64,000 bases of DNA. Origin: Betaproteobacteria bacterium (GTDB taxonomy: Bacteria; Pseudomonadota; Gammaproteobacteria; Burkholderiales; SG8-39). The notes under the pieces are model-generated. The model saw only the letters and a program-made list of their open reading frames with translations. It made no database searches and had not been told where the DNA came from. Within the stretch, counting starts at the first letter, position 1, and every line of letters begins with the position of its first letter. The DNA lies in NCBI GenBank assembly GCA_022340285.1, contig JAJDOG010000084.1:1-64000 (forward strand). Reading direction: 5' to 3'. The position numbers and the translations under genes are program-made. Positions 25,985 through 34,416 of this stretch are shown one piece after another.

Positions 25985-26515
25985 TGCAGTTATCTTCCGA
26001 ACAATCTAGCGCGGTAATTGGTGAAGCCGAACGCTCGCGCTGAGCCGCCGCCGAGGAGCAAAGCGACGAGGGTACCGCCAGCAGGCGAGGCGCGCTTGGC
26101 CGCGAGATCGCGCCGGCGGCCTTCGCGCGCTTATGGATTGGGGTTCACGAAAGACGATTCGGACGCCGACCATGGGGTTCGGTTCGGCCACGGTTAGCGA
26201 AATCTTGGGTTCGCGGCTCCGCCGGGCGAGAGGAGCCTCGTCGACGATCACTTCCACGGTCGGGCGGACTTCCCATGCAGCATTTGACCCGATACCGCTG
26301 GGCAAGCAGGCGGTCGCCAGGTCGAACCGTCAGTTTCTTGGTGCCCGACCGCCTGGGCTTGGCGCCTTAGCGAGAGAGCACATATAAATCAATGCATTAG
26401 GGAATATCGCCGTAGGATCCATTAGTGAGCGGGCACTCACCTCAAACCCACACACTATACATACACACTCTACATACACGTTCGCGCCGGCCAGGGCCTG
26501 CTTGTGCGTCGCCCC
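25985..26515. other. Gene-poor divergent region upstream of the iaa operon
   Basis: About 530 bp with no convincing gene. A 9-10 bp inverted repeat, CAGGCGGTC (26307-26315) and GACCGCCTG (26347-26355), is present. The palindrome GTGAG-N6-CTCAC (26425-26440) resembles a TetR-type operator. A lower-GC stretch rich in CATACA/TACATA (about 26375-26480) follows. A minus reading frame at 26006-26305 may be decayed coding sequence but matches nothing I recognise. Confidence 0.5.
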
Positions 26516-26544
26516 GTGACATCGTCCGCTGAGGAGTGTATACA
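26516..26544 (+). promoter_or_regulatory. Sigma70-type promoter of the GntR/iaa operon
   Basis: GTGACA (26516-26521, 5/6 to TTGACA), a 17 bp spacer and TATACA (26539-26544, 5/6 to TATAAT). Transcription would start near 26551, about 60 nt before the regulator start codon. The -10 box lies inside the GntR-type palindrome. Confidence 0.6.
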
Positions 26545-26550
26545 GTACAC
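26536..26550. promoter_or_regulatory. GntR-type operator overlapping the -10 box
   Basis: GTGTA-TACAG-TACAC is an inverted repeat with the perfect 8 bp core TGTATACA (26537-26544), a motif typical of FCD-type GntR regulators. Binding here would block RNA polymerase, so autorepression released by an inducer is the simplest model. Confidence 0.55.
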
Positions 26551-26613
26551 ATTCCGGTCCCGGGCCACGCCACACGCCCGGCGTCCTGGCAACCGTCTCC
26601 TGAGGAGGGGAAC

Positions 26614-27303
26614 TTGCCGCCGCAGCTCAAACCGCTCGACCGTCCTGTCGCGCTCGCGGACCAGGTCTATCAGACCCTGCGCGATCTGCTGCGCACCGGA
26701 CGCATGGGCCCGAGCGAGCGACTCCAGGAAGTGACCCTTGCCACACAGCTCGGCGTCTCGCGCACCCCGGTTCGCGAAGCGCTCGCCCGGCTGGCGAGCG
26801 AGGGCCTGGTGGAGTCCGACGGTCGCAGCTTCGCGGTGCCGGGCCTCACGTCCGAGGATCTCGGCGACATCTACGCGCTCCGCAGTCTGCTCGAGCCCGA
26901 GGCGATCCGGCTCGCGAGCTCCCGCGCTGCCGACCCCGCGATGCGCAAGCCGCTCGACGAGGCGCTCGCCGATGCGGTCGTCGCGCACGAGGCCGGCGAT
27001 GCCGAAGCATTCATCGCCGCGAACTCACGCTTTCGCGAGGCGTGGCTCGCGCTCGTTCCCAACCGCCGCATGGTGCGCGCGATCGGCGTCTATGCCGATC
27101 ACGTGCGCTATCTGCGCGTGCTGACGCTCGCCGACACGACGGTGCGGGCGGGCGCGCTCGAAGGCATGAAGGAGATCGCCGCCGCACTGCGCGCGGGCAA
27201 CGCTACGGCGGCCGGCCGTGCGATGCTGGATCAGCTCGAGCGCGCCCGGCGTGCGCTCGTCGATCGGATGGATATCGAAACGCTCGCCGTGAACGGCGAC
27301 TGA
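26614..27303 (+). CDS. GntR-family regulator (FCD type), putative iaa operon repressor
   Basis: 229 aa from a TTG that follows GAGGAGGGG by 3 nt. An upstream GTG in frame lies within the operator and has no usable ribosome site. The winged helix (about 10-75) carries LQEVTLATQLGVSRTPVREALARLASEGLV. The FCD effector domain (about 85-215) has DIYALRSLLEPEAIRLAS. A GntR regulator was reported among the indoleacetate-induced gene products of Azoarcus evansii and strain EbN1. It is the first gene of the operon, 22 bp before the thiolase. Confidence 0.88.
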   Translation: MPPQLKPLDRPVALADQVYQTLRDLLRTGRMGPSERLQEVTLATQLGVSRTPVREALARLASEGLVESDGRSFAVPGLTSEDLGDIYALRSLLEPEAIRLASSRAADPAMRKPLDEALADAVVAHEAGDAEAFIAANSRFREAWLALVPNRRMVRAIGVYADHVRYLRVLTLADTTVRAGALEGMKEIAAALRAGNATAAGRAMLDQLERARRALVDRMDIETLAVNGD

Positions 27304-27325
27304 CTGCCGCAAGAAAGGATCCGCC

Positions 27326-28531
27326 ATGGCATACAAGGCACACATTCCCTACGGCGCGTACTGGAGCACGCCGTTCGCGCGCTGGCAGGGCAGCTTCGCG
27401 AACCTGCACTCGGTGGAGTTCGCCGCGCACGTCACGAGGCAGGAGCTCGCCAAGCGCAAGATCGCGCCCGAGACCTTCGACTACGGGGTGCTTGGCATCA
27501 CGGTGCTGCAGAAGCACTCCTTCTTCGGCCTGCCGTGGTTCACCGGCCTCGCCGGGCTCGGCCACGTCGGCGGCCCTACCGTGATGCAGGCGTGCGCGAC
27601 CAGCGTGCGCGTGCTCGCTACGGCGGCGGAAGAGATCGAGACCGGCAGCGCGCGCACCACACTGGCGGCAACGTGTGACCGCACCTCGAACGGCCCGCAC
27701 CTCTACTACCCGAACCCGAAAGGGCCGGGCGGCACCGGCGCGCACGAGGACTGGGTGATGGACAACTTCGGCTGCGATCCGCTCGGCGGGCACTCGATGA
27801 CGCAGACCGCCGAGAACGTCGTCAAGCGCCACGGCTTCGGCACCGAGGCGCAGCACGAGGTGGTGCTCCGGCGCGAGGAGCAATACCGCATGGCGACCGC
27901 CGACGGCAACGCCTTCCAGAAGCGTTACATGACGCTGCCCTTCGAGGTGCCGGCGCCCAATTTCAAGAAGACGGTCGCGACGCTGGAGGGCGACGAAGGC
28001 GTGAGCACCTCGACGCGCGAGGGGCTCGCCAAGCTCAAGCCGGTGATGCCGGGCGGCACGGTGACCTTCGGCGGCCAGACGCATCCGGCGGACGGCAGCG
28101 CGGCGATGATCCTCACGACGGCCGAACGGGCACGCGAGCTCTCGCGCGATCCGAAGATCGTCGTGCGCCTGCACGGCTTCGGTCAGGCACGCGCCGAGCT
28201 GGCCTACATGCCCGAGGCGGTGGCGCCCGCGGCGAGCCGCGCGCTCGCGCAGGCCGGCCGGACCATCAAGCAGATGGACGCCATCAAGACCCACAACCCG
28301 TTCGCGGTGAACGATCTGCTCTTCGCGAAGGAGACGGGCGTGGACGTCAACAAGATGAACAACTACGGCTGCTCCCTGGTGTGGGGGCATCCGCAGGGTC
28401 CGATGGGCATGCGCGCGGTCATCGAGCTGATCGAGGAACTCGCGCTGCGCGGCGGCGGCTGGGGTCTCTTCTCCGGCTGCGCGGCCGGCGACACCGGCAT
28501 GGCGGTCGTCCTGGAAGTCGGCGACGCCTGA
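27326..28531 (+). CDS. Thiolase (putative 2-aminobenzoylacetyl-CoA thiolase)
   Basis: 401 aa thiolase superfamily protein. The nucleophile is Cys90 (MQACATSVR), with His355 in GHPQGPMG and Cys385 in SGCAAGDTG, a complete catalytic set though the last motif differs from the common CIGGGQG. TTG-initiated GntR precedes it and the CoA ligase follows 8 bp later. In the indoleacetate pathway a beta-ketothiolase releases acetyl-CoA from the shortened side chain to leave an aromatic CoA ester. That substrate is inferred from the operon. Confidence 0.87.
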   Translation: MAYKAHIPYGAYWSTPFARWQGSFANLHSVEFAAHVTRQELAKRKIAPETFDYGVLGITVLQKHSFFGLPWFTGLAGLGHVGGPTVMQACATSVRVLATAAEEIETGSARTTLAATCDRTSNGPHLYYPNPKGPGGTGAHEDWVMDNFGCDPLGGHSMTQTAENVVKRHGFGTEAQHEVVLRREEQYRMATADGNAFQKRYMTLPFEVPAPNFKKTVATLEGDEGVSTSTREGLAKLKPVMPGGTVTFGGQTHPADGSAAMILTTAERARELSRDPKIVVRLHGFGQARAELAYMPEAVAPAASRALAQAGRTIKQMDAIKTHNPFAVNDLLFAKETGVDVNKMNNYGCSLVWGHPQGPMGMRAVIELIEELALRGGGWGLFSGCAAGDTGMAVVLEVGDA

Positions 28532-28539
28532 GCGCACGC

Positions 28540-30066
28540 ATGGATCTCTCGCACTGGATCGAGCGGCACGCCGGCTTCACGCCGGCGAAGTGCGCGATCC
28601 GCTTTGCGGAGCGGGAGGTCTCCTATGCCGCGTTGGCCGCGCGCATCGACGCGGTTGCTCGAGCCCTCGCGTCCGCGGGTGTTGGGTCGGGAGATCGCGT
28701 TGCCTTCCTCGGCCTCAACCATCCCGAGGCGATCGCCTTGCTATTTGCTTGTGCGCGCGTCGGTGCGATGCTCGCGCCGCTCAACTGGCGCCTCGCGCCG
28801 CCGGAGCACCGTGAAACGCTCGCGGACTGCATGCCTAAGCTGCTCGTCACCGAGTCGGCCTTCGCCGCAGGCATCGACGGCGTGAAGCAGGGTTTGCCGC
28901 CGATGCAATGCATCGCGCTCGGAGATACGCCGGCCTGGCAGCGCTACGAAGCATTTCTGGCGGCCGGCGGGCAGGCCACGGCGCCGCGCGACGGTCGCGA
29001 CGACGATCCGGTGCTGCTCTGCTACACGTCGGGCTCGACCGGCCGACCTAAGGGCGTGCTCCTCACGCAGCACGCGCTTTTTTACAACGCCGTCAACAGC
29101 ACGCACATGCATGGCTTCACCAGCGCCGATCGCGTTCTCACGACACTGCCGCTCTTCCACGTCGGCGGCCTCAACATCCTCACGCTGCCGGCATTGCACG
29201 CCGGCGCGACGGTGACGCTGCACGCGAAGTTCGATCCGGAAGCCACGCTCGACGCCATCGAGCGCGAGGCGATCACGCTCACCGTCCTGGTCCCGGCGCA
29301 GATCGATGCGCTGCGCGCGCTGCCACGCTGGAACAATGCGCGCCTCTCGAGCCTGAGAATGATCACGACCGGCTCGCAGATCGTGCCGCCGCGGATCTTC
29401 GGCGTCGTGCACGCGCGCGGCGTGCCGCTCGTCGAGGTGTACGGCTCGACCGAGACGGCGCCCATCGCCACCTACGTTCCCGCGTCCGAAGCCGGGCGCA
29501 AGGCCGGTTCGGCGGGGCTTCCGGCGATGCACTGCGAGATCCGGCTGGCCGACGAGACCGGCGCCGATGTGACGCCAGGCGCAAGCGGCGAGATCCTGGT
29601 GCGCGGACCGAATGTCATGAGCGGGTACTGGGGCAAGCCCGAAGCGACCGCGGAGGCGCTGCGCGGGGGCTGGTTCCACAGCGGGGACATCGGACATTTC
29701 GATGAGGAGGGCTGGCTGGTCGTCGACGGCCGCAGCAAGGACATGATCATCTCGGGCGGCGAGAACATCTATCCGGCCGAGATCGAGAACGTGCTCGCGG
29801 AATGCGACGCGATTGCCGAGGTGGCGGTCGTGGGCCGTCCGGACGAGCGCTGGGGCGAGGCGGTCGTGGCAGTCGTGGTGCCAAAGGCCGGCAAGTCGGT
29901 CACCGAGCGCGAGGTGTCCGCCGCGCTCGAGGGACGAGTGGCGCGCTACAAGCACCCGCGTGCAGTGGTCACGGTCGCGCAACTGCCGCGCACCGCGCTC
30001 GGGAAGATCCAGAAGGCGGAGGTGCGTGCGATGGCGATCGCGGCGGCGAGGGAGAAGGTTACGTGA
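28540..30066 (+). CDS. iaaB: Acyl-CoA synthetase, putative indoleacetate-CoA ligase
   Basis: 508 aa AMP-dependent synthetase starting at MDLSHWIERHAG. The P-loop-like TSGSTGRPKG is at 163-172. YGSTETAP, WFHSGDIGHFDEEGWLVVDGRSKDMIISGGENIYP and the C-terminal LPRTALGKIQK with the acylation lysine are all intact. In Aromatoleum aromaticum, IaaB activates indoleacetate right after uptake. This is the only ligase in the operon, so the same role is likely. Sequence alone does not fix the acid. It lies 8 bp after the thiolase and ends 6 bp before a REP-like element. Confidence 0.85.
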   Translation: MDLSHWIERHAGFTPAKCAIRFAEREVSYAALAARIDAVARALASAGVGSGDRVAFLGLNHPEAIALLFACARVGAMLAPLNWRLAPPEHRETLADCMPKLLVTESAFAAGIDGVKQGLPPMQCIALGDTPAWQRYEAFLAAGGQATAPRDGRDDDPVLLCYTSGSTGRPKGVLLTQHALFYNAVNSTHMHGFTSADRVLTTLPLFHVGGLNILTLPALHAGATVTLHAKFDPEATLDAIEREAITLTVLVPAQIDALRALPRWNNARLSSLRMITTGSQIVPPRIFGVVHARGVPLVEVYGSTETAPIATYVPASEAGRKAGSAGLPAMHCEIRLADETGADVTPGASGEILVRGPNVMSGYWGKPEATAEALRGGWFHSGDIGHFDEEGWLVVDGRSKDMIISGGENIYPAEIENVLAECDAIAEVAVVGRPDERWGEAVVAVVVPKAGKSVTEREVSAALEGRVARYKHPRAVVTVAQLPRTALGKIQKAEVRAMAIAAAREKVT

Positions 30067-30072
30067 TGATGC

Positions 30073-30234
30073 AACCACCCCGGCTGCTTCGCAGCCACCC
30101 CTCCTTGAAAAGGAGGGGAGAGAGCAGTTTCCCCTCCTCTCCGAGGGTGAGCCGGGGTTTCGCGCGACGCGCCTGCGCGCGTCGCCGCCCGCAATCGCCC
30201 GAAGCGTCCTCGCTTCGGGCCGGGCGGGGTGGTG
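30073..30234. repeat. REP/BIME-like element, copy 4 (long variant)
   Basis: One normal arm (AACCACCCCGGCTGC...) and one long arm with two extra stems: GCGACGCGC/GCGCGTCGC (30164-30172, 30177-30185) and GCCCGAAGC/GCTTCGGGC (30197-30205, 30212-30220). The same extra stems occur in copy 7 with a compensated base pair. It lies between the ligase and hydantoinase A genes. Confidence 0.9.
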
Positions 30235-30280
30235 CAGGACGAGCCTGCGCACCGCCATGGATAGCTGAAGGGAGACCATC

Positions 30281-32398
30281 GTGACGCTCAAGATAGGCAT
30301 CGACGTCGGCGGTACGTTCACCGACTTCATCGTGACGCGCGATGGCGCCGAGCCGGTGATCTCCAAGACGCTCTCGACGCCTGCCGACCCGTCGATCGCG
30401 GTGGTCGAAGGGCTCACCGATATCGCGGCGAGCCAGACGCCGGCGCAGACGCTCGAGCAGTTCGCACCGACCATCGACACCATCGTGCACGGGACGACGG
30501 TCGCGACGAACGCGGTGCTCACGCGCACCGGCGCGAAGTCAGGGCTGATCACCACGCGCGGGGTGCGCGATGCGCTCGAGATGCGCCGCGGCATCCGCGA
30601 GGAGCAGTACAACAACCGCTACACGAACGTGGTGCCGCTGGTGCCGCGCCGGCTGCGCGCCGGGGTCGCCGGCCGGCTCGATCGCGCCGGCCGTGAGGTC
30701 GAGGCGCTCTCGCTCACCGACGTGCGCTCGGCGATCGACATCTTCCGCAAGGAGGGCGTGGAGGCGGTGTCGATCTGCTTCATGAACGCGTTCGCGAACC
30801 CCGCTCACGAGCGTGCTGCGGCGGAGCTCGTGAAGAAGGAGTTGCCCGACGCGTATCTCACCGTCTCGACCGATCTCCTGCCTTCGATCCGGTTCTACGA
30901 GCGCGTTTCCACGACGGCGCTCAATTCCTACGTCGGTCCGAAGCTCAACCGCTATCTCGATCAGCTCGTCGGACGGCTGAAGTCGGTCGGGTTCCGCGGC
31001 GTGCTGCTGATCATGCAATCGAACGGCGGCGTGGTGACGCCGCAGATCGCGCGCGAGCAGGCGGCGCTCACGCTGCTTTCGGGTCCGGCGGGCGGTCCCG
31101 GCGCGGGGCTCCATTACGCCGGCGCGCACGGTCAGGACAAGGCGATCACTGTCGATATGGGCGGCACGAGCTTCGAGGCGTCGGTCGCGGTCGGCACGCC
31201 GATGCTCGTGACCGAGGGCGAGATCGACCGGCTGAAGACCGCGCTTCCGATGCTCGACATCCACACCATCGGCGCGGGCGGCGGATCGATCGGCTGGATC
31301 GACGAGGGCGGACTCCTGCGCATGGGCCCGGCAAGCGCCGGCGCCGATCCGGGGCCGGCCTGTTACGGCAAGGGCGGCGAGCTGCCCACCACGACCGACG
31401 CGAACGTGGTGCTCGGCTACCTCGACCCGGGCTACTTCGCGGGCGGACGGATGAAGCTCGACCCGGATGCGGCGCGGCGCGCCATCGGGACGCATATCGC
31501 GAAGCCGATGGGCTTTACTGTCGAGGACGCGGCCGCGGGGATGTACCGCGTCGTGTGCAACAACATGGCGCAGGGCGTGCGCGAGGTGACGATCAAGCGC
31601 GGCTTCGACCCGCGCGAGTTCCCGATGATCGCGGCCGGCGGCGCGGGCCCGATTCACTCGTGCCTGATCTGTGCCGAGCTCGAGATCCCGCTGCAGATCG
31701 TGCCGCGCGAGAGCTCGGTGCTGTGCGCGTTCGGCATGCTGCTCTCCGACCTCAAGCACGACTTCGTGCGGACGTTCGTCGCGCGCCTGGAGAACATGAG
31801 TTGGGCGCGCCTTGGGGTACTCGTGGACGAGATGGCCGCGGAAGGTGCGCGGCTTCTCGAGGAGGAGGGGGTCCCCAAGGCGCGCCGGGGGGGGATCGTG
31901 AAGCTCGACTGCCGCTACATCAAGCAGTACCACGAGGTCTCTTTCACGGTGCCGGAGGACGCGATCAAGCGGCGCGACGAGCAGGCGATCGCGCAGGCGT
32001 TTCACGCCGAGCACGAGCGGCTCTTCGGCTATGCGCTGGCCGAGGAGGGGACGCCGGTGGAGATCATCAACGTGCGCGTGCAGGCGATCGGCGCGACCGA
32101 CCGTCCGCGCCCGCGCACTGAGCCGTGGGGCGGCGAGGATGCGGCACACGCGCTCAAGGGCCGTCGCAGCATGTACATCCCCGAGAAGAAAGCCTTCGAG
32201 CCCGTGCCGGTCTACGACGGGCACGCGCTGCGTCACGGAAACCGTATCACCGGCCCCGCGATGATCGAGGAAGTGACGACTGCGGTCTTCGTGTCCGCCG
32301 CCTACGACTTGGCGGTGGACGCGCTCGGCTCGTTCGCGGTGTATCGCAAGGGGCGCGAGGATCTGGTGCGGATGCGTGCCGAGGAGGCGGTGGCGTGA
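30281..32398 (+). CDS. Hydantoinase/oxoprolinase subunit A (ATP-dependent)
   Basis: 705 aa. The N-terminal nucleotide-binding GIDVGGTFTDFIV, HGTTVATNAVLTRTG, and the central AGGPGAGLHYAGAHGQ and TVDMGGTSFEASVA are the ASKHA-fold signatures of HyuA. GSIGWIDEGGLLRMGPASAGADPGPACYGKGG is also typical. With HyuB it hydrolyses a lactam or imide bond at the cost of ATP. In the indoleacetate pathway such a pair is proposed to open the 2-oxoindole ring to an aminophenylsuccinyl derivative. A GGGAGA site precedes the GTG/ATG region. Length matches family (about 690-720). Confidence 0.9.
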   Translation: MTLKIGIDVGGTFTDFIVTRDGAEPVISKTLSTPADPSIAVVEGLTDIAASQTPAQTLEQFAPTIDTIVHGTTVATNAVLTRTGAKSGLITTRGVRDALEMRRGIREEQYNNRYTNVVPLVPRRLRAGVAGRLDRAGREVEALSLTDVRSAIDIFRKEGVEAVSICFMNAFANPAHERAAAELVKKELPDAYLTVSTDLLPSIRFYERVSTTALNSYVGPKLNRYLDQLVGRLKSVGFRGVLLIMQSNGGVVTPQIAREQAALTLLSGPAGGPGAGLHYAGAHGQDKAITVDMGGTSFEASVAVGTPMLVTEGEIDRLKTALPMLDIHTIGAGGGSIGWIDEGGLLRMGPASAGADPGPACYGKGGELPTTTDANVVLGYLDPGYFAGGRMKLDPDAARRAIGTHIAKPMGFTVEDAAAGMYRVVCNNMAQGVREVTIKRGFDPREFPMIAAGGAGPIHSCLICAELEIPLQIVPRESSVLCAFGMLLSDLKHDFVRTFVARLENMSWARLGVLVDEMAAEGARLLEEEGVPKARRGGIVKLDCRYIKQYHEVSFTVPEDAIKRRDEQAIAQAFHAEHERLFGYALAEEGTPVEIINVRVQAIGATDRPRPRTEPWGGEDAAHALKGRRSMYIPEKKAFEPVPVYDGHALRHGNRITGPAMIEEVTTAVFVSAAYDLAVDALGSFAVYRKGREDLVRMRAEEAVA

Positions 32399-32407
32399 GT
32401 TTGAATC

Positions 32408-32513
32408 AACCACCCCGGCTGCTCCGCAGCCACCCCTCCTTGAAAAGGAGGGGAAAAGAGCTTTTCTCCCTTCCTCTGCAAGGAGGGGTGCCGCCGGAGG
32501 CGGCGGGGTGGTG
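32408..32513. repeat. REP/BIME-like element, copy 5
   Basis: Arms with inner stems GGCTGC/GCAGCC and GCCGCC/GGCGGC. It starts 10 bp after the hyuA stop and ends 31 bp before hyuB, so it separates two genes whose products should work in one complex. Confidence 0.9.
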
Positions 32514-32543
32514 CAAAGCTATCGAAATGATCAGGAGCAAGCA

Positions 32544-34217
32544 ATGAACATCGACCCGATCCTGCTCTCGGTCTATGCGCGCACGTTCAAGTCGATCACC
32601 GACGAGATGTCGATCTCGATGGAGAAGACGACGCGCTCGCCGATCCTGTGCGAGGCGAAGGACTACGTCACGGGGCTCTACGATGCCGAGGGGCGCATGC
32701 TCGAGCAGACGGAGAACCTGCCGATCCTCGCCTTCTCGCTCGCGCCGGTGTGCAAATACATCATCAAGTACTTCGGCGACGACATCCATCCGGGCGATGT
32801 GATCTTCCACAACGACGTATTCAGCCTCGGCAACCAGAACAACGACGTCGCGGTGTACGTGCCCGTGTTCCACGACGGCAAGCTGGTCGCCTGGACCGCG
32901 GTGAAGGGCCACCAGGCCGATATCGGCGGCGCGGTGCGCGGCGGCTACAACCCCAACGCGGTCGAGGTCTGGCAGGAGGGGTTGCGCATCCCGCCGGTGA
33001 AGATCTACGACAAGGGCAAGCTGCGCAAGGACGTGTGGGATCTGATCTTCGCCAACATCCGGCTCGACATCGTGCAACACGACATGAAGGCGGAGATCGG
33101 CGCGTGTAAGGTAGGCGAGCGGCGCATGCTCGAGCTCATCAAGAAGTACGGGATGGAAAGTTTCGAGGCGCACAAGCTGGCGCTCTTCGAAGCCACCCGC
33201 AAGATGATGGAAGCGGAGATCGAAAAGATCCCGAACGGCGTCTACTCCGGAGAAGGCTCGGTGTACTACGACGGCCGCCACGAGGGATCGAAGTTCAAGA
33301 TCCGCGTGACGATCACCGTCGAGGACCGCCACATCAAGTTCGACTACACCGCGACCGACCCGCGGACGGACGGCTTCGTGAACGGCACGTTCACCTCGAG
33401 CGCATCCGCGACGATCCTCACGCTGCTGCAGATGGTGAACCCCGACATTCCGCACAACGAGGGAATGGTCGAGCCGGTGGAGATCGTGATCCCCGAGGGG
33501 ACGATCCTGAATGCGGGCTATCCGAAGGCGACCACCTTCGGCAACCACCTCTGCCCGCCGAACGCAGACGCGATCCAGCGCGCCCTCGCACCGGTGATGC
33601 CCGATCGGGTGACGGCCGGCTGGAACAATCTGCTCTGCTCGCTCACCACCGGCACCGACCCCGAGAAGAACGAGCCGTACGTCGACATCGGCTTCATGGG
33701 CCTCAAGGGCGGCTCGGGTGCGATGCAGGGCACCGACGGCTACGATCATATCGGCATGATCGACGCCTCCGGCGGCGTGCTCGACCAGGACTACGAGATG
33801 TTCGAGCAGCAGACGCCGCATCGGCTGCTCCGCCACGAGTACATCACCGACTCCGCGGGCCCCGGGCAATGGCGCGGTGGGCTGGGCGTGGAGACGATCT
33901 TCGAGATCGGATCGGAGGATACGCAGGTCGTCACCTTCGGAGACGGGGATTTCGAGCCCGCGTTCGGGCTCTTCGGCGGCGGCGACGGCACGCTCAACTT
34001 CATCCGGCTGAAATTTCCGGACGGACGCGAGGTCACGCCGAAGAACAAGGACCTGCTGGTCGGGGTGCCGAAGGGCACCATCTATCACCAGCAGGCAGGC
34101 GGCGGTGGCGGCTACGGCGATCCGAAGCAGCGCGACCGGGCCCTGGTTCGTGAGGAGGTCCGCAACGGCGTGGTCTCCGACAAGGCGGCGCGAGAGAAGT
34201 ACGGGTTGAAGGATTGA
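32544..34217 (+). CDS. Hydantoinase/oxoprolinase subunit B
   Basis: 557 aa from MNIDPILLSVYART, preceded by AGGAGC. The HyuB pattern is complete: EKTTRSPILCEAKDYVTGLYDAEGRML, HPGDVIFHNDVFSLGNQNNDVAV, VKGHQADIGGAVRGGYNP with the metal-site histidine, and TTFGNHLCPPNADAIQRAL. The C-terminal QQAGGGGGYGDPKQRD is a family mark. It forms the metal-dependent half of the ATP-driven amidohydrolase with HyuA. Acetophenone-carboxylase-type enzymes are related but need extra subunits not seen here. Confidence 0.9.
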   Translation: MNIDPILLSVYARTFKSITDEMSISMEKTTRSPILCEAKDYVTGLYDAEGRMLEQTENLPILAFSLAPVCKYIIKYFGDDIHPGDVIFHNDVFSLGNQNNDVAVYVPVFHDGKLVAWTAVKGHQADIGGAVRGGYNPNAVEVWQEGLRIPPVKIYDKGKLRKDVWDLIFANIRLDIVQHDMKAEIGACKVGERRMLELIKKYGMESFEAHKLALFEATRKMMEAEIEKIPNGVYSGEGSVYYDGRHEGSKFKIRVTITVEDRHIKFDYTATDPRTDGFVNGTFTSSASATILTLLQMVNPDIPHNEGMVEPVEIVIPEGTILNAGYPKATTFGNHLCPPNADAIQRALAPVMPDRVTAGWNNLLCSLTTGTDPEKNEPYVDIGFMGLKGGSGAMQGTDGYDHIGMIDASGGVLDQDYEMFEQQTPHRLLRHEYITDSAGPGQWRGGLGVETIFEIGSEDTQVVTFGDGDFEPAFGLFGGGDGTLNFIRLKFPDGREVTPKNKDLLVGVPKGTIYHQQAGGGGGYGDPKQRDRALVREEVRNGVVSDKAAREKYGLKD

Positions 34218-34247
34218 GGAGTGTCGAGCGCTGAAGCGACTTGTTTC

Positions 34248-34366
34248 TTTCCCCTCCTCTCCGAGGAGGGGTGGCCGCGAAGCGGCCGGGGTGGTGCCGT
34301 GCGCTTGACGAGGCCTCAACCACCCCGCCGCCTCCGGCGGCACCCCTCCTTGAAAAGGAGGGGAAA
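34248..34366. repeat. REP/BIME-like element, copy 6
   Basis: Arms with inner stems GGCCGC/GCGGCC and GCCGCC/GGCGGC and outer CCCCTCC/GGAGGGG stems. It fills the 199 bp gap between hyuB and the acyl-CoA dehydrogenase gene. Confidence 0.9.
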
Positions 34367-34416
34367 CACAAACAACCCGACCGCCATCACCAGCTTCGCC
34401 ATTGCACGATGAGGCC

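Noticed and set aside
26006-26305. 99-codon minus-strand frame in the region before the iaa operon
   Set aside because: The middle looks faintly protein-like, but there is no ribosome site, no recognised domain and the end is low-complexity Arg-rich.
30281-34217. Acetophenone carboxylase
   Set aside because: That enzyme needs additional subunits; only the two hydantoinase-type subunits are present and the neighbours fit indoleacetate breakdown.
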